A DNA stretch of 64,000 nucleotides from Leucobacter chinensis (lineage in GTDB: Bacteria; Actinomycetota; Actinomycetes; Actinomycetales; Microbacteriaceae): contig NZ_JAHQZR010000001.1 in NCBI RefSeq assembly GCF_019049105.1, forward strand, positions 1-64,000, written 5' to 3'. Every line of letters starts with the position of its first letter. Position 1 is the stretch's first letter. Below the pieces are notes generated by a model, which saw nothing but the letters and a program-made list of their open reading frames with translations, ran no database searches and was not told the origin of the DNA. The translations under genes were made by a program, and so were the position numbers. Of this stretch, positions 38,978 through 50,193 are shown piece by piece.

Positions 38978-39352
38978 GTGCCAACTATTCAGCAGTTGGT
39001 TCGTAAGGGGCGTAAGAGCAAGCCTGCTAAGGGCAAAGCTCCCGCACTGAAATCGAATCCCCAGCAGCGTGGCGTATGCACCCGTGTGTACACCACCACC
39101 CCGAAGAAGCCGAACTCGGCGATGCGTAAGGTCGCTCGTGTGAAGCTCTCGAACGGAACCGAGGTAACGGCCTACATCCCAGGTGAAGGCCACAACCTGC
39201 AGGAGCACTCGATGGTGCTCGTGCGCGGCGGTCGTGTGAAGGACCTCCCCGGTGTTCGCTACAAGATTGTTCGTGGCGCGCTCGACACGCAGGCGGTCAA
39301 GGACCGCAAGCAGGCTCGTAGCCACTACGGCGCTAAGAAGGAGAAGAAGTAA
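38978..39352 (+). CDS. rpsL: 30S ribosomal protein S12
   Basis: 124 residues, full length. It sits at the decoding centre of the small subunit. [13 protein letters not shown] keeps the Lys residues whose change gives streptomycin resistance, and [11 protein letters not shown] holds the second such site, so both are wild type. GTG 38978 has AAGGAG upstream; the in-frame extension to 38885 is not conserved. It shares one base with rpsG (TAATG). Confidence 0.99.
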   Translation: MPTIQQLVRKGRKSKPAKGKAPALKSNPQQRGVCTRVYTTTPKKPNSAMRKVARVKLSNGTEVTAYIPGEGHNLQEHSMVLVRGGRVKDLPGVRYKIVRGALDTQAVKDRKQARSHYGAKKEKK

Positions 39353-39822
39353 TGCCTCGTAAGGGTCCTGCTCCGAAGCGCCCAGTGGTCGCTGATCCCG
39401 TTTACGGATCACCGGTCGTCAGCCAGCTCGTTAACAAAATCCTCGTAGATGGCAAGAAGGGTCTCGCCGAGCGCATCGTGTATGAAGCGCTCGAGACCGT
39501 TGCCGACAAGTCAGGCCAGGACGCCGTGACGGTACTCAAGAAGGCGCTCGACAACGTGCGCCCCACCCTTGAGGTTCGCTCACGTCGTGTTGGTGGTAGC
39601 ACCTACCAGGTTCCCGTAGAAGTGAAGCCACACCGTGCAAACACCCTTGCACTCCGTTGGCTCACGAGCTACGCGAAGGACCGTCGTGAGAACACCATGA
39701 CGGAACGTCTCACCAACGAGATCCTCGACGCATCAAACGGCCTCGGTGCCGCAGTCAAGCGCCGTGAAGACACGCACAAGATGGCGGAGTCGAACCGCGC
39801 ATTTGCTCACTACCGCTGGTAG
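39352..39822 (+). CDS. rpsG: 30S ribosomal protein S7
   Basis: 156 residues, normal length. It nucleates assembly of the 16S rRNA 3' domain and lines the E site. [31 protein letters not shown] is the classic N-terminus. Start overlaps the rpsL stop as TAATG, so translation is coupled. Confidence 0.99.
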   Translation: MPRKGPAPKRPVVADPVYGSPVVSQLVNKILVDGKKGLAERIVYEALETVADKSGQDAVTVLKKALDNVRPTLEVRSRRVGGSTYQVPVEVKPHRANTLALRWLTSYAKDRRENTMTERLTNEILDASNGLGAAVKRREDTHKMAESNRAFAHYRW

Positions 39823-39829
39823 TAAGCCT

Positions 39830-39856
39830 GGGGCAGGCTGCTTCGGCTCCTGCCCC
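39830..39856 (+). terminator. rpsG-fusA intercistronic hairpin
   Basis: GGGGCAGG (39830-39837) pairs with CCTGCCCC (39849-39856) across an 11-nt loop containing CTTCGG. No T tract follows, so partial termination or mRNA processing is more likely than a full stop. Confidence 0.5.
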
Positions 39857-39927
39857 TCTCATCACTTCAGACCGAAACTGTTTGTCGGGGTCAGCGATCC
39901 TGGCTCCCAAACTCATTGGAGGAACCC

Positions 39928-42042
39928 GTGGCACAAGACGTGCTCACCGACCTGAACAAGGTCCGCAACATCGGCATCATGGCCCACATTGATGCCGGCA
40001 AGACCACTACCACCGAGCGCATTCTGTTTTACACGGGTGTTAACCACAAGCTCGGTGAGACCCACGATGGTGGCGCGACCACCGACTGGATGGAGCAGGA
40101 GAAAGAGCGCGGCATCACGATCACCAGTGCCGCGGTGACCTGCTTCTGGAACAAGAACCAGATCAACATCATCGACACCCCGGGACACGTTGACTTCACC
40201 GTTGAGGTAGAGCGCTCACTGCGCGTGCTCGACGGTGCTGTTGCTGTGTTCGATGGTAAAGAGGGCGTTGAGCCCCAGTCTGAGACCGTTTGGCGCCAGG
40301 CAGACAAGTACGAGGTTCCTCGTATCTGCTTCGTGAACAAGATGGACAAGATGGGTGCCGACTTCTTCTTCACCGTCGACACGATCGTTTCGCGTCTCGG
40401 TGCGAAGCCGCTCGTCATGCAGATTCCCATCGGTGCTGAGAACGACTTCATCGGTGTTGTCGACCTGCTCACCATGAAGGCTTTCGTCTGGGAGGGCGAC
40501 TCGAAGGGTGACGTTACCCTCGGTGCGAACTACGAAACCCAGGAGATCCCTGCCGATCTGCTTGAGAAGGCCAAGGAATACCGCGAGAAGCTCGTCGAGA
40601 CGGTTGCTGAGACCGATGACGAACTCCTTGAGAAGTTCTTCGGTGGCGAAGAGATCAGCGTTGACGAGATCAAGGTTGCGATCCGCAAGCTTGTTGTCAA
40701 CAACGAGATCTACCCAGTCTTCTGCGGCTCGGCGTTCAAGAACCGCGGCATCCAGCCCGTTCTCGACGCAGTTGTTGACTTCCTCCCGAACCCCCTCGAC
40801 GTTGGTGCTATTGAAGCGCACGACCCGAAGGATGAGTCGGTCGTTATCGAGCGTTTCCCAACCGAAGAGAGCCCCTTCTCGGCACTCGCGTTCAAGGTTG
40901 CTGTGCATCCGTTCTTCGGTCGCCTCACCTACGTTCGTGTCTACTCGGGCAAGATTCCCTCGGGCACCGCGGTACTCAACTCGACCAAGGGCAAGCGCGA
41001 GCGTATCGGTAAGATCTTCCAGATGCACGCCAACAAGGAGAACCCTGTTGACGAGCTCATGGCAGGCAACATCTACGCCGTTGTTGGTCTCAAAGACACG
41101 ACGACCGGTGACACGCTCTGCGCACAGGACGCTCCCGTTGTTCTCGAGTCGATGACCTTCCCTGAGCCCGTGATTGAGGTTGCGATTGAGCCCAACACCA
41201 AGGGTGACCAGGAGAAGCTCGGCACGGCCATTCAGAAGCTTGCTGAAGAGGACCCGACGTTCCGCGTTAGCCTCAACCCTGAGACCGGCCAGACCGTCAT
41301 CGCGGGTATGGGCGAGCTGCACCTCGACATTCTTGTTGACCGCATGAAGCGCGAATTCAAGGTTGAGGCGAACGTTGGTAAGCCACAGGTTGCTTACCGC
41401 GAGACGATTCGCAAGACGGTTGAGAAGTACGACTACACCCACAAGAAGCAGACCGGTGGTTCAGGTCAGTTCGCTAAGGTGCAGATCGCGCTTGCTCCGC
41501 TCGAGACCGACACCGACAAGGTGTACGAGTTCGAAGACAAGGTCACCGGCGGTCGCGTGCCCCGCGAGTACATTCCTTCGGTTGATGCGGGTATTCAGGA
41601 TGCAATGCAGTACGGTATTCTCGCTGGCTTCCCACTCGTGAATGTCAAGGCGACGCTGCTCGACGGCCAGTACCACGATGTTGACTCGTCAGAAATGGCG
41701 TTCAAGATCGCCGGCTCGATGGCGTTCAAAGAGGCTGCACGCCTCGCGAACCCCGTGCTACTCGAGCCCATGATGGCCGTTGAAGTACGTACCCCCGAAG
41801 AGTACATGGGCGACGTTATCGGCGACCTCAACTCACGCCGTGGTCAGATCCAGTCGATGGAAGACGCAAGCGGTGTCAAGGTAGTGCGTGCACTCGTACC
41901 ACTTTCAGAGATGTTCGGGTACATTGGTGATCTGCGGTCGAAGACCTCAGGCCGTGCAGTGTTCTCGATGGTCTTCGACTCATACGCTGAGGTTCCGAAG
42001 GCTGTGGCCGATGAGATCGTTCAGAAGGCTAAGGGCGAGTAA
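39928..42042 (+). CDS. fusA: elongation factor G
   Basis: A 704-residue GTPase that drives ribosomal translocation and recycling. G1 [10 protein letters not shown] lies near residue 20, the switch II region is DTPGHVDF and G4 is [10 protein letters not shown]. The remaining domains II-V are complete. GTG 39928 follows GGAGG, four codons inside the longest frame. Confidence 0.99.
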   Translation: MAQDVLTDLNKVRNIGIMAHIDAGKTTTTERILFYTGVNHKLGETHDGGATTDWMEQEKERGITITSAAVTCFWNKNQINIIDTPGHVDFTVEVERSLRVLDGAVAVFDGKEGVEPQSETVWRQADKYEVPRICFVNKMDKMGADFFFTVDTIVSRLGAKPLVMQIPIGAENDFIGVVDLLTMKAFVWEGDSKGDVTLGANYETQEIPADLLEKAKEYREKLVETVAETDDELLEKFFGGEEISVDEIKVAIRKLVVNNEIYPVFCGSAFKNRGIQPVLDAVVDFLPNPLDVGAIEAHDPKDESVVIERFPTEESPFSALAFKVAVHPFFGRLTYVRVYSGKIPSGTAVLNSTKGKRERIGKIFQMHANKENPVDELMAGNIYAVVGLKDTTTGDTLCAQDAPVVLESMTFPEPVIEVAIEPNTKGDQEKLGTAIQKLAEEDPTFRVSLNPETGQTVIAGMGELHLDILVDRMKREFKVEANVGKPQVAYRETIRKTVEKYDYTHKKQTGGSGQFAKVQIALAPLETDTDKVYEFEDKVTGGRVPREYIPSVDAGIQDAMQYGILAGFPLVNVKATLLDGQYHDVDSSEMAFKIAGSMAFKEAARLANPVLLEPMMAVEVRTPEEYMGDVIGDLNSRRGQIQSMEDASGVKVVRALVPLSEMFGYIGDLRSKTSGRAVFSMVFDSYAEVPKAVADEIVQKAKGE

Positions 42043-42054
42043 CCTTGCCCAAGA

Positions 42055-42090
42055 GCAGGGTTTCCCGCATAATATTCCGGGAAACCCTGC
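42055..42090 (+). terminator. fusA-tuf intercistronic hairpin
   Basis: GCAGGGTTTCCCG (42055-42067) and CGGGAAACCCTGC (42078-42090) form thirteen perfect pairs around a 10-nt loop. It is not followed by T residues, so it may attenuate rather than end transcription into tuf. Confidence 0.6.
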
Positions 42091-42204
42091 GCTCAGCTCG
42101 CATCAAGCGGCCTGAGCAAGTAACATAATTACAAACCGTACTTTTCCGCTTTCGAAAACCGTCGAAAGCCGGGCAGGTACCCAATGTCCTGAGGAGGACC
42201 TATA

Positions 42205-43398
42205 GTGGCTAAGGCCAAGTTCGAGCGGACTAAGCCGCACGTTAACATCGGAACGATCGGTCACGTTGACCACGGTAAGACGACTCTTACTGCTGCGATT
42301 TCGAAGACCCTCGCTGATCACTACCCGTCAGAGACGAACGTTCAGCGCGACTACGACCAGATCGACTCGGCTCCTGAAGAGCGCCAGCGCGGTATTACCA
42401 TCAACATCTCGCACGTTGAGTACGAGACTCCGAAGCGCCACTACGCACACGTTGATGCACCAGGCCACGCTGACTACATCAAGAACATGATCACCGGTGC
42501 TGCCCAGATGGACGGCGCAATCCTCGTGGTTGCTGCTACCGACGGCATGATGGCACAGACCAAGGAGCACATCCTCCTTGCGAAGCAGGTCGGCGTTCCT
42601 TACCTCCTCGTTGCACTCAACAAGTGCGACCAGGTCGACGATGAGGAAATCCTCGAGCTCGTCGAGATGGAGGTCCGTGAGGAACTCTCGAAGCAGGGCT
42701 TCCCTGGTGATGACGTTCCAGTTATCCGCACTTCAGGCTACGGCGCACTCCAGGGCGAAGAGAAGTGGGCTAAGTCCATTCTCGAGCTCATGGAAGCTGT
42801 AGACGAGAACATCCCCGATCCCGTGCGTGACCGAGACAAGCCATTCCTCATGCCCGTTGAGGACGTCTTCACGATCACCGGTCGTGGAACCGTTGTTACC
42901 GGCCGTGCAGAGCGTGGTACCCTCGCGATCAACTCTGAGGTCGAGATCGTTGGTCTCCGCGATACCCAGAAGACGACCGTTACTGGTATCGAGATGTTCC
43001 ACAAGCAGCTCGACGAAGCATGGGCTGGCGAGAACTGTGGTCTCCTGCTCCGCGGTACCAAGCGCGAAGACGTAGAGCGTGGTCAGGTTGTTGTTGCTCC
43101 TGGTTCAATCCAGCCGCACACCAACTTCGAGGGCACCGCTTACATCCTCAAGAAGGAAGAGGGCGGCCGTCACAACCCGTTCTTCACCAACTACCGCCCC
43201 CAGTTCTACTTCCGTACGACTGACGTCACCGGCGTCATCACGCTGCCCGAGGGCACCGAGATGGTTATGCCTGGCGACACCACCGACATGACGGTTGAGC
43301 TGATCCAGCCAATCGCTATGGAAGAGGGCCTCGGCTTCGCAATCCGTGAGGGTGGCCGCACCGTTGGTGCAGGCACCGTTACCAAGGTTATTGCGTAA
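42205..43398 (+). CDS. tuf: elongation factor Tu
   Basis: A 397-residue GTPase that delivers aminoacyl-tRNA to the ribosome. G1 GHVDHGKT is near residue 19, DAPGHADY and NKCDQVDD follow, and domains II and III are intact. The GTG start has GAGGAGGACC directly upstream, partly within a small hairpin GTCCT/AGGAC. Single copy in this window. Confidence 0.99.
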   Translation: MAKAKFERTKPHVNIGTIGHVDHGKTTLTAAISKTLADHYPSETNVQRDYDQIDSAPEERQRGITINISHVEYETPKRHYAHVDAPGHADYIKNMITGAAQMDGAILVVAATDGMMAQTKEHILLAKQVGVPYLLVALNKCDQVDDEEILELVEMEVREELSKQGFPGDDVPVIRTSGYGALQGEEKWAKSILELMEAVDENIPDPVRDRDKPFLMPVEDVFTITGRGTVVTGRAERGTLAINSEVEIVGLRDTQKTTVTGIEMFHKQLDEAWAGENCGLLLRGTKREDVERGQVVVAPGSIQPHTNFEGTAYILKKEEGGRHNPFFTNYRPQFYFRTTDVTGVITLPEGTEMVMPGDTTDMTVELIQPIAMEEGLGFAIREGGRTVGAGTVTKVIA

Positions 43399-43410
43399 GT
43401 AGTTCCTGAA

Positions 43411-43448
43411 CGATGACCCCGGCAGTAATGCCGGGGTCATCGTCATTT
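43411..43448 (+). terminator. tuf terminator
   Basis: CGATGACCCCGGCA (43411-43424) and TGCCGGGGTCATCG (43429-43442) form fourteen perfect pairs with loop GTAA, followed by TCATTTT. Confidence 0.92.
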
Positions 43449-43548
43449 TGGCGGTCATTCGCCGTTAACACAGGACCCTGAGCCAGAGAATGAGGGCAAA
43501 GGGAGTATCCTCGTAAAGAAAGAAAAACTCGCGAACTCAGGGGAATAC

Positions 43549-45348
43549 GTGACATCGAAAGTGCTCGGCCGTGTGAGGCACTTCACACAAGCGTATGGCG
43601 CACTGTACTTTGCTGACGCGCTTTCGTGGGCAGGAGCAATTATCGTGGCGCTCATCCTGCGCTTCGACTTTGACACTCACCGTATTAACTGGCAGAGCAC
43701 CCTCTTCGTCATCGCCGTGACCGCCGCCTTTCAGCTGCTTGGTGGCTGGGTGTTTTGGCTATATCGCAATCGGTACGAGATTGGGAGTTTTGACGAGGTT
43801 CGCGCGCTCGTATTGAACACCAGCGCAGTTATGGTTGTCTCGTGGTTCGCTGCATTCCTCGTCGGCTATGGGAACGGAATACCGCGATCAACGATGATCA
43901 TTGCGGCCCCGATCGCCTTTAGCTTCATGGGTGTAACAAGGTATCTCGTGCGTATTGCTTCAGAGCAACAGCTCAAGCCCGGCCGTGAAGCAGACCGGGT
44001 CATTATTTTCGGAGCTGGCTATGTGGGTACGCTCACCGTACGCCGTCTTCTCACCGACGTGCAGGCACAAATGCTCCCTGTCGCAATGCTCGATGATGAC
44101 CCAAAAAAGAGTAACACTGAGGTACGCGGTGTTCGCGTCATGGGTACCCTTGAAGACCTCGTACGGGTAGCCGATGAGACACGTGCTAACACGATTATGG
44201 TCTGCATCGGCTATGCCGATTCACGGCTGATGCGCCGCACGAGCGAACTTGCCGAAGAAGCGGGTCTTACGGTGATGGTGCTGCCGCCCATCGAGCAGAT
44301 CATGCACGGTTCGAGTGAACTCTCAGACGTGCGTGCCCTGTCGATTGAAGACCTCATTGGCCGGTACCCCGTAAGCCTGGAGACCGAGTCCATCGCCTCG
44401 TATCTTGCCCAGAAAACCGTTCTCGTGACGGGGGCAGGAGGGTCAATTGGCTCTGAGCTCTGTCGGCAGCTTGTTCGCTTCTCTCCTCGTGAGATCGTCA
44501 TGCTTGACCGAGACGAGTCGGCGCTGCAAGAGACACAAATCTCAATTCGAGGGCACGGGCTGCTCGACACCAGCGACGTTGTACTGGCCGATATTCGAGA
44601 CGCTGAGAATCTCGAGACTGTCTTTCTTGAGCATAAGCCAGACGTCGTGTTTCACGCTGCGGCGCTTAAACACCTCCCGATGCTTGAACAGTACCCAGAG
44701 GAAGCATGGAAGACGAATGTCCAGGGTACGCTTAACGTTCTGCGTGCAGCAAAGGCAGCAAATGTTCACACGTTCGTGAATATTTCGACCGATAAGGCTG
44801 CCAACCCTACAAGTGTGTTGGGGCACTCCAAACGTGTCGCTGAAAAGCTGACTGCTTGGATGGCGAAAGAGACCGGTGGCCGCTACCTCTCGGTGCGCTT
44901 CGGTAATGTCATTGGCAGCCGCGGTTCGATGCTCCCGACGTTTAAACGTCTGATTGAACAGGGTGGGCCGCTCACCATTACGCATCCCGACGTTACGCGC
45001 TACTTCATGACAATTCCCGAGGCCTCACAGCTTGTCATTCAGGCTGGAGGAATCGGCAGGCCAGGCGAAGTGCTGATTCTCGACATGGGTGAACCCGTGA
45101 GCATTCTCGACGTGGCAAAGCGCATGATCGAATCATCGGGCAAAGACATCGATATCGTCTATACCGGCCTGCGCCACGGTGAGAAACTTCACGAGGAGCT
45201 TGTGACGCTTGAAGAGGGCGATGAGCGCCCCTTCCACAACAAGATTTCACATGCCCGGGTCGACTGGCTCGCACCCGACGGTCTTGACCATGACACGTGG
45301 ATCGCGCGAATGGATCTCACTGACGAAGCAGAGGGGCGGCTCTCGTGA
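43549..45348 (+). CDS. CapD/FlaA1-type nucleoside-diphosphate-sugar dehydratase/epimerase
   Basis: A 599-residue membrane enzyme. Four N-terminal membrane helices (about 15-125) precede a first nucleotide-binding region (VIIFGAGYVGTLTVRRLL) and the main SDR domain from about 285. That domain has cofactor motif VLVTGAGGSIGSELCRQL and catalytic segment NISTDKAANPTSVLGHSKR. This layout is that of CapD, WbpM and PglF, which make 4-keto-6-deoxy sugar nucleotides such as that from UDP-GlcNAc, for surface glycans. It overlaps the next glycosyltransferase by GTGA. Product stereochemistry is not known. The GTG start follows AGGGGAA. Confidence 0.93.
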   Translation: MTSKVLGRVRHFTQAYGALYFADALSWAGAIIVALILRFDFDTHRINWQSTLFVIAVTAAFQLLGGWVFWLYRNRYEIGSFDEVRALVLNTSAVMVVSWFAAFLVGYGNGIPRSTMIIAAPIAFSFMGVTRYLVRIASEQQLKPGREADRVIIFGAGYVGTLTVRRLLTDVQAQMLPVAMLDDDPKKSNTEVRGVRVMGTLEDLVRVADETRANTIMVCIGYADSRLMRRTSELAEEAGLTVMVLPPIEQIMHGSSELSDVRALSIEDLIGRYPVSLETESIASYLAQKTVLVTGAGGSIGSELCRQLVRFSPREIVMLDRDESALQETQISIRGHGLLDTSDVVLADIRDAENLETVFLEHKPDVVFHAAALKHLPMLEQYPEEAWKTNVQGTLNVLRAAKAANVHTFVNISTDKAANPTSVLGHSKRVAEKLTAWMAKETGGRYLSVRFGNVIGSRGSMLPTFKRLIEQGGPLTITHPDVTRYFMTIPEASQLVIQAGGIGRPGEVLILDMGEPVSILDVAKRMIESSGKDIDIVYTGLRHGEKLHEELVTLEEGDERPFHNKISHARVDWLAPDGLDHDTWIARMDLTDEAEGRLS

Positions 45349-46421
45349 CCTCGACCATGATCGTGGTGACGGTCTTTGCGCTGACGCTCGCTTTGTCGCT
45401 CTTGCTACCGAAGCTCGTGAAACCACTGCTCGTGCGACTTGGCATCATGGACGTTCCGAATGAACGCTCGTCACACGAGCGCCCAGTGATTCGTGGCGTT
45501 GGCCTCGCGGTGCTCATTGCGATGGCTGCCGGCTATCTCGCCGGCTTGCTGAGCCTGACCGGTGCAAGCGACTGGGGTTTGCTGCTCGTGGTCACGGTGG
45601 CTTCGCTCGCGAGCGGTGTTTTGGGTCTTGGTGAAGACCTGCGTGGCGTGAGCGTTCCGGTACGCAGTGCTGCGTTACTGCTCATTGGGGGAGTGGCTGC
45701 CGTGGCGCTCATCTGGCCGTCATGGTCGACGGGCGCAGCGACGTTTGGCTGGGGTGGCCCTTTTGACCGTAGCGAGCTCCCTCTCTGGGTGCTGCTACTG
45801 CTCGTTGTATACGCGGTTCTCTTTATCTCAAGCTACATTAACGTTGCAAACTTCATGGACGGACTGAACGGCATCAGCGGTTTCCACGCGGTCATCGCTG
45901 GGCTCACTTTTGCCGCCGTCGGTCACGTGACCGAGATGACGTGGCTTGGCGTCGCTGGCGTCGTTATCGCGGCGGGCTTTCTCGGTTTCCTGCCCTACAA
46001 CCTCACGAAGCCCGGCGCGTTCCTCGGTGATGTCGGGAGCTACCTGCTCGGAGGTGCAGTTGCCGTCACAAGTTTTGCCGCGCTCATGGCTGGTGTTCCG
46101 ATGCTGGCGACGATCGGGCCTATGGTTATTTACTTTGGCGATGTGGGAGTAACGCTTGTGAGGCGTGTCCGTGCCGGCTATAAGTGGGATGAGCCACACA
46201 AAGAACACACGTACCAGCGCATTCAGCAGCTCGGCTACTCTCACACGACAGCTTCGGCAATCGCGGGCCTCTGTACCGCAGCAACGTCAGCGCTGGGCCT
46301 CGTGAGCCTGTGGGTAGACGGCTGGTGGCAGCTGGGTTTGCTGGCGCTTGGGTTTGTTGTCTTGGGCATCTATCTTGCGCTACCGCGACTGCTTTCGCGG
46401 GGTCGATCCACCAATCTCTGA
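45345..46421 (+). CDS. MraY/WecA-family undecaprenyl-phosphate sugar phosphotransferase
   Basis: A 358-residue polytopic enzyme of glycosyltransferase family 4, with ten or so membrane helices. Motifs NVANFMDGLNGISGF and FLGDVGSYLLGG carry the metal-binding Asp residues. EPHKEHTYQRIQQLGYSH is the carbohydrate-recognition loop, as in WecA-like enzymes. The reaction transfers a sugar 1-phosphate from UDP-sugar to undecaprenyl phosphate, starting a lipid-linked glycan. The 4-bp overlap with the dehydratase gene suggests its substrate is the dehydratase-derived sugar. No further glycan genes are adjacent. Confidence 0.93.
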   Translation: MTSTMIVVTVFALTLALSLLLPKLVKPLLVRLGIMDVPNERSSHERPVIRGVGLAVLIAMAAGYLAGLLSLTGASDWGLLLVVTVASLASGVLGLGEDLRGVSVPVRSAALLLIGGVAAVALIWPSWSTGAATFGWGGPFDRSELPLWVLLLLVVYAVLFISSYINVANFMDGLNGISGFHAVIAGLTFAAVGHVTEMTWLGVAGVVIAAGFLGFLPYNLTKPGAFLGDVGSYLLGGAVAVTSFAALMAGVPMLATIGPMVIYFGDVGVTLVRRVRAGYKWDEPHKEHTYQRIQQLGYSHTTASAIAGLCTAATSALGLVSLWVDGWWQLGLLALGFVVLGIYLALPRLLSRGRSTNL

Positions 46422-46736
46422 AAAGCGACACGCCCGGGTTGCGCGGTGGCCGGAGGTGTGTGAGAATTGATTGGTTCAGTATTCCGCAATTCTTTTTGCG
46501 GATCACCGCTCAAGTGTGCGTGACCGCCCCGATCGGGGTAGGGAGTGCCCTGGGTGGCGAACATTTCTTCATGACAGTGCAGCGTTCTTTCGCTGTCTCG
46601 AGTGGGGCGTGACGCAAGTCACGAATTTGACAGGTGAATAGCGAACACGCACTCCAGTGGTGCATGAACGTTTTACACGAAGACGTCCAATGTCAGGCTT
46701 CGGCCTGGGTATGACGCAACAGAAAGAGAGAGTCAC
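46422..46736 (+). other. S10 operon upstream region
   Basis: A 315-bp gap without a gene. It holds a palindrome GTGAC/GTCAC at 46609-46622, TTGACA at 46627-46632 as a possible -35 box without a good -10 at normal distance, and a CAGGC-TTCG-GCCTG hairpin at 46694-46707 in the likely leader. The S10 promoter must lie here or farther upstream. Confidence 0.5.
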
Positions 46737-47045
46737 ATGGCGGGACAAAAGATCCGCATTCGACTGAAGTCGTATGACCACGAAGTCATCGACAGCTCTG
46801 CACGCAAGATCGTTGACACGGTCACTCGTGCAGGTGCAACTGTAATTGGCCCCGTGCCGCTGCCCACTGAGAAGAACGTGATCGCTGTGATCCGCTCACC
46901 TCACAAATACAAGGACAGCCGCGAGCACTTCGAGAAGCGCACCCATAAGCGCCTCATCGATATCGTTGACCCGACTCCAAAGGCTGTTGATTCGCTTATG
47001 CGTCTCGACCTGCCCGCCGATGTCAACATCGAGATCAAGCTCTAG
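46737..47045 (+). CDS. rpsJ: 30S ribosomal protein S10
   Basis: 102 residues, complete. It binds the 16S 3' major domain and, as NusE, joins transcription antitermination. [26 protein letters not shown] is the classic start. AGAAAGAGAG precedes the ATG. It is the first gene of the S10-type operon. Confidence 0.99.
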   Translation: MAGQKIRIRLKSYDHEVIDSSARKIVDTVTRAGATVIGPVPLPTEKNVIAVIRSPHKYKDSREHFEKRTHKRLIDIVDPTPKAVDSLMRLDLPADVNIEIKL

Positions 47046-47059
47046 GGGGTCAAGCGCAT

Positions 47060-47713
47060 ATGTCATCAGTAAAGAACGTAAAGGGCCTGCTCGGCACCAA
47101 GCTCGGCATGACCCAGGTATGGGACGAGAACGGCGCAGTCGTTCCCGTAACCGTCGTTGAGGTTGCTCCCAACGTCGTAACCCAGATTCGTACGCAGGAC
47201 GTAGACGGCTACTCAGCAGTGCAGATTGCTGCCGGCCAGATCGACCCGCGTAAGGTAAACAAGCCCGCTTCGGGCCACTTCGAGAAGGCAGGCGTTACGC
47301 CGCGTCGTCACCTCACCGAGGTACGCACGCCCGACGCAGCCAGCTACGAACTGGGCCAGGAGCTCACCGTTGCAGAGACCTTTGAGGCAGGACAGCTCGT
47401 TGACGTTGTCGGCACTTCAAAGGGCAAGGGCTTTGCAGGCACCATGAAGCGCCACAACTTCGGTGGCGGCGCTGCATCGCACGGTGCACACCGTAACCAC
47501 CGCAAGCCCGGCTCGATCGGCGCATCGGCTACCCCTGGTCGCGTATTCAAGGGTAAGAAGATGTCAGGCCGCATGGGTGGCGACCGCGTTACCGTTCAGA
47601 ACCTCAAGGTTCACGCGGTTGACGCTGATCGCGGTCTTGTGCTCATCAAGGGTGCAATCCCAGGTGCTGCGGGTCGTCTCGTTTTCATCCGCAACACAGT
47701 GAAGGGGGCGTAG
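47060..47713 (+). CDS. rplC: 50S ribosomal protein L3
   Basis: 217 residues. It is an early assembly protein near the peptidyl transferase centre. [17 protein letters not shown] and [21 protein letters not shown] are typical, the latter being the extension reaching the active centre. A spacer of 14 bp separates it from rpsJ. Confidence 0.99.
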   Translation: MSSVKNVKGLLGTKLGMTQVWDENGAVVPVTVVEVAPNVVTQIRTQDVDGYSAVQIAAGQIDPRKVNKPASGHFEKAGVTPRRHLTEVRTPDAASYELGQELTVAETFEAGQLVDVVGTSKGKGFAGTMKRHNFGGGAASHGAHRNHRKPGSIGASATPGRVFKGKKMSGRMGGDRVTVQNLKVHAVDADRGLVLIKGAIPGAAGRLVFIRNTVKGA

Positions 47714-47716
47714 TCC

Positions 47717-48334
47717 ATGGCTACCGTAACTCCAGCAAAGGTAACGTTCCCAGCGGAGATCTTCGACGCTCCGACCAACGTGCCGCTCATTCACCAGGTT
47801 GTCGTCGCACAGCTCGCAGCTGCGCGCCAGGGCACCCACAAGGTGAAGACTCGTGGCGAGGTTTCGGGTTCGGGTACTAAGCCGTTCAAGCAGAAGGGCA
47901 CCGGCCGCGCTCGTCAGGGTTCGATCCGTATGCCTCAGCACACCGGCGGCGGCATTGTTCACGGCCCAGTCCCACGCGATTACTCACAGCGCACCCCGAA
48001 GAAGATGGTTGCAGCGGCTCTCCGCGGCACCCTTTCGGATCGCGCTCGCGCAGGCCGCATTGTTGTTCTCGACGCAATCGTCGGTGACAAGCCCAGCACC
48101 AAGCAGGCTCGTACCGCTCTCGAGAGCGTTGTTCAGGGCAAGCGCGTGCTCGTCATTACGGAAGCAACCGAAGAGTCGACGATTCTTTCGGTACGCAACC
48201 TGCCGAACGTGCACGTGATCGAACACGGTCAGCTCAACGCATACGACGTGGTCGTCAGCGACGACATCGTCTTCACCAAGGCCGCCTTCGACGCTTTCGT
48301 CGCAGCGCGTACTGCTAAGGAGGACTCGAAGTAA
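47717..48334 (+). CDS. rplD: 50S ribosomal protein L4
   Basis: 205 residues. The long loop that lines the exit tunnel is present ([25 protein letters not shown]). In E. coli L4 represses its own operon; no such leader is evident here. Its stop overlaps the rplW start by one base (TAATG). Confidence 0.99.
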   Translation: MATVTPAKVTFPAEIFDAPTNVPLIHQVVVAQLAAARQGTHKVKTRGEVSGSGTKPFKQKGTGRARQGSIRMPQHTGGGIVHGPVPRDYSQRTPKKMVAAALRGTLSDRARAGRIVVLDAIVGDKPSTKQARTALESVVQGKRVLVITEATEESTILSVRNLPNVHVIEHGQLNAYDVVVSDDIVFTKAAFDAFVAARTAKEDSK

Positions 48335-48630
48335 TGAGCCTGAACAAGAACCCACACGACGTGATTCTGCGTCCCGTGGTGTCAGAGAAGAGCTACACGC
48401 TCATCGACACGAACGGCCAGTACACCTTCGAGGTTGAGCCCACTGCAAGCAAGACCGAGATCAAACTCGCTCTTGAGCAGATCTTCGACGTAAAGGTCGC
48501 AAAGATCAACACGCTCAACCGCAAGGGCAAGACGCGCCGTACCCGCTTCGGCATGGGCAAGCGCAAGGACACCAAGCGCGCCATCGTCAAGCTGAGCCAG
48601 GGCACCATCGACATCTTCTCGGCTGCATAA
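48334..48630 (+). CDS. rplW: 50S ribosomal protein L23
   Basis: 98 residues. At the exit-tunnel rim it is the docking point for trigger factor and SRP. PHDVILRPVVSEKSYTLIDTNGQYTFEV is characteristic. Start shares a base with the rplD stop. Confidence 0.99.
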   Translation: MSLNKNPHDVILRPVVSEKSYTLIDTNGQYTFEVEPTASKTEIKLALEQIFDVKVAKINTLNRKGKTRRTRFGMGKRKDTKRAIVKLSQGTIDIFSAA

Positions 48631-48657
48631 GCCTGAAACGAAGAGGAACGTAGAATT

Positions 48658-49494
48658 ATGTCAATTCGTAAGTACAAGCCGACGACTCCTGGTCGTCGTG
48701 GCTCGAGCGTGGCAGATTTCGCTGAGATCACTCGCTCGACCCCAGAAAAGTCACTGGTACGCCCCCTCCCCAAGACGGGTGGCCGTAACAGCTCAGGTCG
48801 TATCACCACTCGCCACATCGGTGGTGGGCACAAGCGCCAGTACCGCGTCATCGACTTCCGTCGTAACGACAAGGACGGCGTCAACGCCAAGGTAGCTCAC
48901 ATTGAGTACGACCCGAACCGTACCGCTCGCATCGCGCTGCTGCACTATGTAGATGGCACGAAGCGTTACATCCTTGCTCCCGAGAAGCTCCACCAGGGCG
49001 ACATCGTTGAGTCAGGTGCAAAGGCTGATATCAAGCCCGGTAACAACCTCCCGCTGAAGAACATCCCGACGGGTACCGTCGTGCACGCGATCGAGCTCAT
49101 GCCCGGTGGCGGAGCAAAGCTTGCTCGTTCAGCAGGAACCTCGGTTCGCCTCGTCGCTAAGGATGGCCCTTACGCACAGCTCCGTCTCCCCTCGGGCGAG
49201 ATCCGCAACGTCGACGCCCGCTGCCGTGCAACGGTTGGCGAAGTTGGCAACGCAGAGCAGTCGAACATCAACTGGGGTAAGGCAGGCCGTATGCGCTGGA
49301 AGGGCGTTCGCCCGACCGTTCGCGGTGTTGTCATGAACCCGATTGATCACCCACACGGTGGTGGCGAAGGCCGCACCTCAGGTGGTCGTCACCCAGTGTC
49401 ACCGTGGGGCCAGAAGGAAGGCCGCACTCGCCGTCCGAATAAGGCAAGCGACAAGCTCATTGTTCGCCGCCGTAATGCAAACAAGAAGCGCTAG
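48658..49494 (+). CDS. rplB: 50S ribosomal protein L2
   Basis: 278 residues. It is required for subunit joining and peptidyl transfer. The conserved [14 protein letters not shown] contains the His essential for activity. The C-terminus is basic. AAGAGGAA lies upstream. Confidence 0.99.
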   Translation: MSIRKYKPTTPGRRGSSVADFAEITRSTPEKSLVRPLPKTGGRNSSGRITTRHIGGGHKRQYRVIDFRRNDKDGVNAKVAHIEYDPNRTARIALLHYVDGTKRYILAPEKLHQGDIVESGAKADIKPGNNLPLKNIPTGTVVHAIELMPGGGAKLARSAGTSVRLVAKDGPYAQLRLPSGEIRNVDARCRATVGEVGNAEQSNINWGKAGRMRWKGVRPTVRGVVMNPIDHPHGGGEGRTSGGRHPVSPWGQKEGRTRRPNKASDKLIVRRRNANKKR

Positions 49495-49504
49495 GAGATA
49501 GAAG

Positions 49505-49786
49505 ATGCCTCGTAGTCTTAAGAAGGGCCCCTTCGTCGACAACCACCTCCTTGACAAGGTGGTCGCGCAGAACGAAGCAGGCACGAACAATGTCATCAAG
49601 ACTTGGTCACGTCGCTCGATGATCATCCCGGCAATGCTCGGGCACACCATCGCAGTGCATGACGGTCGCAAGCACATTCCCGTTTTCGTCACGGAAACCA
49701 TGGTTGGCCACAAGCTCGGTGAATTTGCACCGACTCGTACCTTCCGCGGTCACGTGAAGGACGACAAGAAGGGCCGTCGCCGCTAA
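49505..49786 (+). CDS. rpsS: 30S ribosomal protein S19
   Basis: 93 residues. It lies in the small-subunit head and contacts S13. [16 protein letters not shown] is diagnostic. It lies ten bases after rplB, with AGGAG upstream. Confidence 0.99.
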   Translation: MPRSLKKGPFVDNHLLDKVVAQNEAGTNNVIKTWSRRSMIIPAMLGHTIAVHDGRKHIPVFVTETMVGHKLGEFAPTRTFRGHVKDDKKGRRR

Positions 49787-49812
49787 GCGCGGTGACGCTA
49801 AGGAGAGAGATA

Positions 49813-50193
49813 ATGGTCGAATCAATCGCACGTGTGCGTCACATTCGCATCACCCCGATGAAGGCCCGTCGCGTCGTTGACCTCATTCGCGGCCGTCAGG
49901 CTGAGGAAGCACTCGCTATCCTCAAGTTTGCACCGCAGGCAGCGGCAGAGCCCGTGTTCAAGCTCGTCGAATCGGCGATTGCAAACGCACGCGTGAAGGC
50001 CGACAACGAAAACCTTCCCTTCAACGAAGACGAGCTCGTTGTAGCTCGCGCATTCGTTGACGAGGGTGCAACGCTCAAGCGTTTCCGCCCCCGTGCTCAG
50101 GGACGCGCATTCCGCATCAACAAGCGCACCAGCCACATCACGGTTGTCATTGCCAGCCAGGATGAGCTCGCGCAGTCGAAGGGAGCCAAGTAA
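49813..50193 (+). CDS. rplV: 50S ribosomal protein L22
   Basis: 126 residues. Its beta hairpin reaches into the exit tunnel ([15 protein letters not shown]) near the macrolide region. ATG 49813 has AAGGAGAG upstream and fits the family; an in-frame ATG at 49792 would give seven extra residues. Confidence 0.98.
   Translation: MVESIARVRHIRITPMKARRVVDLIRGRQAEEALAILKFAPQAAAEPVFKLVESAIANARVKADNENLPFNEDELVVARAFVDEGATLKRFRPRAQGRAFRINKRTSHITVVIASQDELAQSKGAK

Noticed and set aside
40216-41442. 408-codon open frame antisense to fusA
   Set aside because: fusA is certain on the other strand; the frame has no family features and is expected from the codon bias of a GC-rich, highly expressed gene.
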